Positions 47,185-53,324 of a stretch of DNA of 64,000 bases are shown here, in pieces. The stretch spans positions 806,001-870,000 of the forward strand of contig NZ_CP109999.1 of the NCBI RefSeq assembly GCF_025947145.1, given 5' to 3'. The stretch is from Flavobacterium sp. N1994 (lineage in GTDB: Bacteria; Bacteroidota; Bacteroidia; Flavobacteriales; Flavobacteriaceae). Both the position numbers and the translations under genes were made by a program. Positions within the stretch are counted from its first letter, which is position 1. Each line of letters opens with the position of its first letter. A model generated the notes under the pieces. The model searched no databases and was not told the DNA's origin. It saw only the letters and a program-made list of their open reading frames with translations.

Positions 47185-49194
47185 ATGAAAGCATTAGACA
47201 CAAAATTAAACGAACACTTTGGTGGTAAGGTGGTTCGTAAAGACCTTACAAAATTAGTCAAAGGAAATGCTATTGTACCTATATATGTTCTTGAGTATCT
47301 TCTTGGACAGTATTGTGCTACAAGTGATGAAGAAACCATACTTCAAGGAGTTGAAACGGTTAAGAATATAATAACCAAACACTTTGTTCACAGAGACGAG
47401 GCACAAATCATTAAGTCAACTGTAAGAGAAAAAGGGTCGCATAGAATCATTGATAAAATCTCGGTTAAACTAAATGATAGAGAAGACCAATACGAAGCAT
47501 ACTTTGCCAATTTAGGACTTAATAGAATTCCAATTGCTGATTCAGTGATTCGTGAGCACCAAAAACTATTGTCAAGTGGTGTTTGGTGTATTTTAACTTT
47601 GGGATATGTTTCTACTGATGAAAAAGGTACATCACCTTGGGTTATTGAAACCATAAAACCAATTCAAATTTCTATTAGCAACCTTGAAGAGTTTAAAGAA
47701 GGAAGAAAATCTTTTAGTAAAGAAGAATGGATGGATGTTCTTCTTCAAACCATAGGTTTAAATCCAGATGAATTTACTTTTAGGTCCAAGTTGCTTCAAT
47801 TAACAAGACTTGTCCCATTTGTTGAGAATAACTACAACTTGATTGAGCTTGGTCCAAAAGGAACGGGTAAATCACACATTTTTTCGGAGCTTTCACCACA
47901 TGGAATGTTGATTTCTGGTGGTGAAGTTTCAAAGGCTAAACTATTTGTAAATAACAGCTCTGGAGAAATCGGATTAGTTGGTTACTGGGATGTGGTTGCT
48001 TATGATGAGTTTGCTGGTAAAACCAAATCTACTGACCGTGGATTGGTTGACATCATGAAGAACTACATGGCAAACAAATCCTTTTCAAGAGGAACTCAAG
48101 TCTATGGTGCTTCAGCGTCAATGGTTTTTGTTGGTAATACGGACCACAGTGTTCCATACATGTTGAAACATAGCAACTTGTTTGATGCGTTACCAAAGGA
48201 CTACTATGACACAGCTTTCTTAGACAGAATCCATGCCTATTTGCCAGGGTGGGAAGTTCAAAAACTAAGAAACGATATGTTCACATCTGACTATGGATTC
48301 ATAGTTGATTACTTAGCAGAAATACTCAAAGAGCTTCGTAAAGAAGACAGGACCAATGAATATTCAAAATACTTCGAATTATCTGATTCGATAACGACCA
48401 GAGATAAAACGGCTATCATCAAAACTTGTGCTGGATTAGCAAAAATACTATATCCACATGGTGAAGTATCTGAAGTAGAAATGAAGGAGCTTTTAGATTT
48501 TGCTATTGAATGTAGAAAACGAGTAAAGCTTCAATTGCAGAATATGGATGAAACTTTTGAAGAAGTTGATTTTAGCTATACTATCAAAAGTTCTGGTAAA
48601 AAAGTTGAAATAGAAACTCTTGAAGTTCTGGAGCATCTAAAACCTATTTTTGAAAAGCAAGTAATTGAATCAGAAATAAAATCCGAGGATGCAATAGAAA
48701 CTAAAGTAACAACACCAATTACACTTAGTGCTGGTCAAAAAATAATCAGAGATAACCAAACAGGGATTTCTTATGATTTACTTTTTGGAGCTTATTTACT
48801 TGGAACAACAGATTTTAAAGTAGTTGACCCTTATGTAAGACTACCGTATCAACTGAGGAATTTTATGGAGCTGGCAAAACTAATCTCGGAGAAAAAAGAC
48901 CCAGATACTGAGGTAAAATTGCATCTGGTAACAAGTAACAATGAAGATTATATAGAAGGTGCAAAAGACGCTTTTGAGCAAATGACCTATTCTTTAGAAT
49001 CGATTGGGATTATTTTCACCTACGAATTCGATGAAAATATTCATGACCGTTCAATAGTGATGAATAATGGTTGGAAGATTGTTTTAGGTCGTGGATTGGA
49101 TATTTGGCAGAAGACAGGAGGATGGTATGATGTCAATGAATACATCCAAGAAAAGAGATTGTGTAAAGCTTGTGAAGTGACGTTTGTAAAATAA
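47185..49194 (+). CDS. brxL: BREX protein BrxL, with MITD1-like (MIT_C) C-terminal domain instead of Lon
   Basis: The 669-residue protein has an N-terminal BrxL domain (1-200) and an AAA+ core: Walker A ELGPKGTGKSHIF (221-233), Walker B region DVVAYDEFAGK (269-279) and LDRIH (346-350). BrxL normally ends in a Lon-like protease domain, which is not seen. Instead residues 510-669 resemble the phospholipase D-like C-terminal domain of MITD1 (MIT_C): FKVVDPYVRLPYQLRNFMEL, LHLVTSNNEDY, then IHDRSI (619-624), NNGW (627-630) and GRGLD (635-639). BrxL is needed for phage exclusion but not methylation, and forms DNA-bound rings. Confidence 0.85.
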   Translation: MKALDTKLNEHFGGKVVRKDLTKLVKGNAIVPIYVLEYLLGQYCATSDEETILQGVETVKNIITKHFVHRDEAQIIKSTVREKGSHRIIDKISVKLNDREDQYEAYFANLGLNRIPIADSVIREHQKLLSSGVWCILTLGYVSTDEKGTSPWVIETIKPIQISISNLEEFKEGRKSFSKEEWMDVLLQTIGLNPDEFTFRSKLLQLTRLVPFVENNYNLIELGPKGTGKSHIFSELSPHGMLISGGEVSKAKLFVNNSSGEIGLVGYWDVVAYDEFAGKTKSTDRGLVDIMKNYMANKSFSRGTQVYGASASMVFVGNTDHSVPYMLKHSNLFDALPKDYYDTAFLDRIHAYLPGWEVQKLRNDMFTSDYGFIVDYLAEILKELRKEDRTNEYSKYFELSDSITTRDKTAIIKTCAGLAKILYPHGEVSEVEMKELLDFAIECRKRVKLQLQNMDETFEEVDFSYTIKSSGKKVEIETLEVLEHLKPIFEKQVIESEIKSEDAIETKVTTPITLSAGQKIIRDNQTGISYDLLFGAYLLGTTDFKVVDPYVRLPYQLRNFMELAKLISEKKDPDTEVKLHLVTSNNEDYIEGAKDAFEQMTYSLESIGIIFTYEFDENIHDRSIVMNNGWKIVLGRGLDIWQKTGGWYDVNEYIQEKRLCKACEVTFVK

Positions 49195-49198
49195 TTTT

Positions 49199-50068
49199 AT
49201 GGATGCAACTACAAAAAATAAAATCGCTGAATTTATTTGTGGTGATTTAAAAGAAAAGCACCCTATTTACAGAAGTTCGTTTTATTTATCGAAATTCTTT
49301 CAAGAAGTTGGAATAAATGAAGTTCATGATGGGAGTAGTAGAAATCCGTGGACATCGAATTTAATAAATAGGTTAAGTGGTGTTGATTTACAAAAAGTAA
49401 TAATAAGACTTGCTTCGCCAAAACTTTATGGTGGAGATAGGGAAAAAATACAATTGGCATTGAGGACCCTCAATGAAATTTTAATGGTTGAAGGTCTAAA
49501 AATTTCAATTGAAGGTGTTAATCCAATACTTTCTAAAATTGTACCCAATTATAATTTTGAGGAGACCAGCAAGGAAGATATTAGCAAATTTGAATTTTTA
49601 CCGCCACCTAATTTTGATTTTTTAAATTTCGAGTTTGGATTAGCCGAAATCCTAAAAAAGCGTTGGGTAGAAATCAATAACTGTATTGAAAATGACTCGC
49701 CAATTGGTGCAATAATTTTAATGGGGAGTGTTCTTGAAGGTATATTGCTGGGAATGTTTCAGAAAAATCCACGAATAGCAAATTCGGCAAAGAACGTACC
49801 GAAACAAAAAGATGGTAGTGTAAAATATTTTGCAGATTGGACTTTAAATGAGATGATTGATGTTGCTCATGAAATTGGATGGATACAATTAGATGTTAAA
49901 AAATTTAGTCATGTACTAAGAGATTTTAGAAATGTTGTACACCCATATCACCAACTATCAAATAATTTTAATCCAGATATTGATACATGTAAAATTTCAT
50001 GGATGGTGATTCAAGCAAGTTTTAACGATATTGAAAGGTGGATTGGTTCTTCTAAAAGTAACGTCTAA
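49199..50068 (+). CDS. HEPN-like protein at the end of the BREX operon
   Basis: The 289-residue protein begins 4 bp after brxL and is probably co-transcribed. Residues 1-110 (YRSSFYLSKFFQEVGI...WTSNLINRLSG) resemble the N-terminal helical domains of AbiJ-like abortive-infection proteins, by general pattern only. The C-terminal half is helical and contains EMIDVAHEIGW and LRDFRNVVHPYHQ, like DUF4145/HEPN domains. The RDFRNVVH segment could be a degenerate Rx4-6H motif of a HEPN RNase. An extra effector that kills or stalls infected cells is plausible but not proven. It overlaps the convergent gene at 50065 by 4 bp. Confidence 0.6.
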   Translation: MDATTKNKIAEFICGDLKEKHPIYRSSFYLSKFFQEVGINEVHDGSSRNPWTSNLINRLSGVDLQKVIIRLASPKLYGGDREKIQLALRTLNEILMVEGLKISIEGVNPILSKIVPNYNFEETSKEDISKFEFLPPPNFDFLNFEFGLAEILKKRWVEINNCIENDSPIGAIILMGSVLEGILLGMFQKNPRIANSAKNVPKQKDGSVKYFADWTLNEMIDVAHEIGWIQLDVKKFSHVLRDFRNVVHPYHQLSNNFNPDIDTCKISWMVIQASFNDIERWIGSSKSNV

Positions 50069-50466
50069 ATACTGGTGTTTACTGCATAAGACTCCCAATC
50101 GAATCCTTCTATTCCTTCTTCTATAAGTGAGTTAATTGAAAAAGAGAATAAGTCATCTATTGCCCAAACAACTACCAACTCAGAACCATCGAATTTTTTA
50201 AACGGGTCATCAATACTTTTGTTTGATGAAAGCCAAAGATAAACTGTGTATTTCTTGAAGTGTTTCAAATCTAAGTTGAAACTCTCTTGATTCATCACGG
50301 TTTTACGTTTTCCCCATTGTTCGGGTGCTTTTAAATTCTCATATACATGAAAGTTGTCTACGAAGCTCGGTGACCCAGCCAAAATCTCACCATAGGTTCT
50401 TCTAATGTCAATTGCAATTACTTCAACTTCGTGACCGCATTTTAGTTTGATTGTTTGATTTTTCAT
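50065..50466 (-). CDS. Hypothetical protein in the island
   Basis: The 133-residue protein is mixed alpha/beta with KLKCGHEVEVIAIDIRRTYGEILAG at the start and a conserved-looking YTVYLWLSSNKSIDDPFKKFDGSELVVVW stretch. It has no signal peptide or membrane segment. No family was recognised. It is transcribed towards the BREX operon and follows the XRE repressor gene on the - strand with a 38-bp gap, so both may be one unit. Confidence 0.55.
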   Translation of the reverse strand: MKNQTIKLKCGHEVEVIAIDIRRTYGEILAGSPSFVDNFHVYENLKAPEQWGKRKTVMNQESFNLDLKHFKKYTVYLWLSSNKSIDDPFKKFDGSELVVVWAIDDLFSFSINSLIEEGIEGFDWESYAVNTSI

Positions 50467-50504
50467 AGTTTGCTTTGATAATAAATATCTATGAATTGGA
50501 CAAA

Positions 50505-50783
50505 CTATTTTTCGCCATCTAAAATTTTTAAACCTTTTCGAATTAATTCTTTTGATTCATCAACTTCTTGTTGGGTTATAGCAGTTCCTTTAGTTGGAAC
50601 AAATAATTCTCTTACATCTACATCTAATGCTTCGGCAATCTTTAATAGCAGTTGTATTGTCGGTAGATTTTTTTCACTAGATATATTGGATATGGTAGTG
50701 GGTGACACTTCGACCTTATTCGCTAAATCATCACGTGATATTCCTTTGTGATTCATAATCTCTTTCAATCTGAGAATAGCCAT
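50505..50783 (-). CDS. XRE-family transcriptional repressor
   Basis: Read from the ATG at 50783 the protein has 92 residues, of which 1-65 are an HTH_3 domain: MAILRLKEIMNHKGISRDDLANKVEVSPTTISNISSEKNLP then LLLKIAEALDVDVRELF. A reading from 50828 would start inside a likely operator. The C-terminal tail (QQEVDESKELIRKGLKIL) could dimerise. Two copies of a 14-bp site lie in the divergent promoter region, so it most likely represses its own gene and the gene at 50921. Confidence 0.8.
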   Translation of the reverse strand: MAILRLKEIMNHKGISRDDLANKVEVSPTTISNISSEKNLPTIQLLLKIAEALDVDVRELFVPTKGTAITQQEVDESKELIRKGLKILDGEK

Positions 50784-50816
50784 ATATTTTTCTTTTTTGC
50801 AAATTAACAAAAAATA

Positions 50817-50914
50817 ATCAAGTATCACTTAATTTATTTAAATAAATATCAAATACAGTTTGTTTTATTATAAAATAATGCTTTACTTTGTAATATATTA
50901 ATCAAGTATTACTT
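50817..50914. promoter_or_regulatory. Divergent promoter with two XRE operators
   Basis: The 14-bp sites ATCAAGTATCACTT (50817-50830) and ATCAAGTATTACTT (50901-50914) differ at one base. The second contains the palindrome AAGTATTACTT. The rightward promoter reads TTG (50860-50862), 20-bp spacer, TTACTTTG (50883-50890), so the second site covers its transcription start. The first site lies upstream of the leftward promoter, where CAAATTAA (50800-50807) gives TTAATTTG on the - strand. This is the arrangement of a small self-repressing switch. Confidence 0.6.
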
Positions 50915-50920
50915 TACATT

Positions 50921-51211
50921 ATGGAGATAGCAAGAACAATTTTAGAACAAATCAAGTTTGGAGACAAATGGGCTTTGATGGCTTATGGTGCAAGCAATTA
51001 TGTAGCATTACCAGAATCCAAAGAATATCAAGGTGGTGTTAAGTTTCAAGTAAATGGTTTGAGACACAAAGGAAATGTATTGGTCCAGCTTAAATGGATT
51101 GATACATATACAGTCACATTTGTAAATAAAAACGGTGTTGCAGTAAGAGAAGTCGAAGATGTTTACTGTGATACTTTGGTTGATGTACTTGATTACATCG
51201 AAGGAAAATAA
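50921..51211 (+). CDS. Small conserved hypothetical protein of Bacteroidota mobile elements
   Basis: The 96-residue protein has a distinctive sequence: WALMAYGASNYVALPESKEYQGGVKFQVNGLRHKGNVLVQLKWIDTYTVTFVN, followed by DVYCDTLVDVLDYIE. From memory, proteins with MAYGA..Y.ALPES are frequent in Bacteroidota conjugative and mobilisable elements, where they remain uncharacterised. It is expressed from the promoter opposite the XRE repressor and probably controlled by it. An anti-restriction or stress role has not been shown. Confidence 0.65.
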   Translation: MEIARTILEQIKFGDKWALMAYGASNYVALPESKEYQGGVKFQVNGLRHKGNVLVQLKWIDTYTVTFVNKNGVAVREVEDVYCDTLVDVLDYIEGK

Positions 51212-51348
51212 TCCTTCGGTGTGCAGAATTAGATTATAACCTATCAGTTCGAGATAGATAATTTAAAAGAAATAGGAAAACCGATAAAAAAACTCGTGCA
51301 AAATACACCAACCTAATATTTCACAACTTTTAGATAAAAAACAGAATT

Positions 51349-51972
51349 ATGAAAAAGGCTAGATACATTCGTCAAAGTAGTAAAACACAAACAAATCTTC
51401 GTCAACTAGCAAAAGCACATCCAGACGAAAGTTTGTTTATTGATATTATTAGTGGTTCAATTCCATTTGCTGAAAGACCAGAAGGAAAAAAACTCATTGA
51501 GGCTGTTGAAGCTGGTTCAATAAGTTACTTAACATTCCATGACCTATCAAGAGCTGGTCGCTCAACAATTGATGTTTTAACAACATTATCCTACTTTCAA
51601 AATAAAGGTGTGATTGTTAAAATTGAAAATTTAGGTCTTGAATCCATTGTTAATGGTAAAATCAACCCGATTTTTAATCTAATTACTACGGTTCTAAGTG
51701 AGATTAATTCTTTGGAGAGGTCAACTCTGCTTGAAAGGCAAGCTGAGGGGATATATCAAGCCAAGCTTCGTGGAGTTTATACTGGGCGAGTAAAAGGAAC
51801 TACTGATTCACCAGAAGTGACGCTAGAAAAGCACCGTAGGACAGCTAAAATCATTAAATCTAATCCAACTTTATCACTCCGTGACTTAGCAAAACTAGCT
51901 AGTGATGGTGACTATAAAGTATCAGCGAACACAGTGAAAAAAGTAAAAGCAATCCTTAACGAAACCAATTAG
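51349..51972 (+). CDS. Small serine recombinase (resolvase family)
   Basis: The 207-residue protein has a resolvase catalytic domain with the nucleophile region YIRQSSKTQTN (about residues 6-16), LTFHDLSRAGRSTIDVL and a helix E region around SEINSLERSTLLERQAEGIYQAK. A short C-terminal HTH domain follows (LSLRDLAKLASDGDYKVSANTVKKVK). This is the resolvase/invertase layout, distinct from the large integrase at the other end. It could resolve dimers of the circular island, invert DNA or help excision. The upstream 137 bp (51212-51348) holds no gene. Confidence 0.88.
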   Translation: MKKARYIRQSSKTQTNLRQLAKAHPDESLFIDIISGSIPFAERPEGKKLIEAVEAGSISYLTFHDLSRAGRSTIDVLTTLSYFQNKGVIVKIENLGLESIVNGKINPIFNLITTVLSEINSLERSTLLERQAEGIYQAKLRGVYTGRVKGTTDSPEVTLEKHRRTAKIIKSNPTLSLRDLAKLASDGDYKVSANTVKKVKAILNETN

Positions 51973-51973
51973 T

Positions 51974-52276
51974 ATGCACTTCATCCAATTAAATAAAATC
52001 TACATGGAACTTGCAAGAAGGTATAAGTGCCACCGCTTCGAAGTTTTTAGCAACATGAATAGAACTGGTACGTCACCAGTTGAAACGATGATTGAATTTT
52101 GGCTACCACGTGATACTAAAGTAGACCAAAAGAAACTTGGCTCAACACTTGAAAAGTATATCAGCAACGTAAAGTTTTTTCATTTTATAATTGAAGATGA
52201 TTCAATCTTCTTAATTATTAAATTCCATCAGAAAAAGAATATGCTGGGAATGGATTATGAATTTAGTTTGAATTAA
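51974..52276 (+). CDS. Hypothetical protein downstream of the resolvase
   Basis: The 100-residue protein begins one base after the resolvase stop codon, so the two are coupled. It is basic in its N-terminal half (ELARRYKCHRFEVF) and has strand-like hydrophobic segments (VKFFHFIIEDDSIFLIIKF) in the second. A start at the internal ATG (52004) is possible. No family was recognised. Position suggests it could assist the recombinase, for example as a directionality factor, but this is only inference. Confidence 0.5.
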   Translation: MHFIQLNKIYMELARRYKCHRFEVFSNMNRTGTSPVETMIEFWLPRDTKVDQKKLGSTLEKYISNVKFFHFIIEDDSIFLIIKFHQKKNMLGMDYEFSLN

Positions 52277-52281
52277 ACATC

Positions 52282-52443
52282 ATGAAGAAGACAAGAATCA
52301 CCATAACGCATCAATTAGAAAAAACGAAACATTTTTTTATGGTCCTCGACCCAAATAGGTTGACCCAAAAAGAAAAGGAACGAATAATGGCTAAGATGAA
52401 TGTTGAAATACTTTTTGTAAATGGTAAAATTTACAAAATATGA
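52282..52443 (+). CDS. Small ORF, 53 residues, last gene of the island
   Basis: The ATG at 52282 opens a 53-codon frame, 5 bases after the previous stop. The product is basic: MKKTRITITHQLEKTKHFF followed by LDPNRLTQKEKERIMAKMNVEIL. It ends 63 bp before the right-end inverted repeat. Small basic proteins next to att sites are often recombination directionality factors. Length and position fit, but no motif confirms it. Confidence 0.45.
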   Translation: MKKTRITITHQLEKTKHFFMVLDPNRLTQKEKERIMAKMNVEILFVNGKIYKI

Positions 52444-52506
52444 TTTTAAAAAAAAATATAATGGTGCTATCTTTTTGATTTAATGGGTTTTAAGTTATAT
52501 AAAATA

Positions 52507-52545
52507 GATGCTATTATATAGCAACCTATTTATATAATGTTATGT
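52507..52545. other. attR: right junction of the island
   Basis: GATGCTATTATAT (52507-52519) and ACCTAT (52524-52529) are the inverted copies of the left-end sequences. The shared ATAA (52534-52537) is followed by comM sequence (TGTTATGTCC). Joining 52533 to 31107 makes an imperfect palindrome of about 56 bp, the expected form of attP. Confidence 0.85.
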
Positions 52546-53186
52546 CCTCCAGCAGCGGCTATTTCCATACATCGTTTGATACTTTCCTGTCCTTTAACAT
52601 CCGCAAAATCAAATTCAGGAAAATCTAAGGTTTTATAAAATTCTTCTCTAGTATCAATTACAGTAGGTTCCAAAGTGCCTTTGCCTTCAAAAAATTCAAT
52701 GACTTGGGTTACATTTTCCACACCATAAACATCCAATCCCTTTACAATAGCTGCTTCTTTTACGTTTTGAATGGGAAGAAAAAAACCTTTAAATCCCTCC
52801 TCCTTTGCTTTAATAGCAATTGATAAAGCTCCTTTTATAGGTTGCAAACTACCATCTAATGACAATTCTCCCATGATTAAGTAATTACCGACTTCACTAG
52901 CTTTTATTTGTTTAGATGCTGCTAAAATACCTATTGTTAAAGTCAAATCATAAGCAGAACCTTCTTTACGCAAATCGGCCGGTGCCATGTTAATCGTGAT
53001 TTTTTTTCCTGGTAAAGTATAACCATTGTTCTTCAAAGCCGCAGCAATACGATAACTACTTTCTTTGATAGCGTTATCAGGAAGACCTACCAAATGATAG
53101 CCAATTCCTTGGTCTATATTAACCTCAACTGTAACAGTGGTTGCTTCTACTCCAAAAACGGCACTTCCAAAAACTTTTACTAACAT
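52534..53186 (-). pseudogene. comM: comM (yifB) N-terminal half, cut off by the island
   Basis: The fragment encodes the first 218 or so residues of ComM: the S5-like/ChlI domain with VEVNIDQGIGYHLVGLPDNAIKES, TINMAPADLRKEGSAYDL and MGELSLDGSL, then the linker EFDFADVKGQESIKRCMEIAAAGGHNII. It breaks off exactly before the Walker A loop and runs into an island-encoded TAA at 52530-52532. The promoter side is intact, so a truncated N-terminal protein may still be made. The C-terminal half is at 30224-31106, and excision would rejoin the two to a normal protein of about 511 residues. Confidence 0.93.
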
Positions 53187-53324
53187 CTTTACTATTTACC
53201 TCCTAAAAATAAACCTTTGCTTAAATTAAAAAGTAAGCAAAAAGTGTACATTTTATGGAGAAAAATTGAAGATGAGTTTACTTAAAGTAAGACAAGAAAG
53301 GGTTACTTTGTTAAAACTAAAGTT

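Larger units (their letters stand above)
31107..52533. mobile_element. Serine-recombinase island inserted in comM, carrying a BREX system
   Basis: The island is 21,427 bp and splits comM. The ends share ATAA (31107-31110 and 52534-52537). Removing one copy with the island gives an unbroken comM frame. Inverted repeats of 13 bp (31123-31135 and 52507-52519) mark both ends. A large serine recombinase gene starts 61 bp from the left end. Cargo: a winged-helix protein, a BREX operon, two XRE regulators, a resolvase and short unknown genes. No conjugation, capsid or complete plasmid partition genes are seen. It resembles an integrative genomic island that moves by recombinase with outside help for transfer. 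Confidence 0.92.

Noticed and set aside
31107..52533. Island as an integrative conjugative element or prophage
   Set aside because: No relaxase, type IV secretion, coupling protein, capsid, terminase or tail genes are visible in the 21.4 kb.
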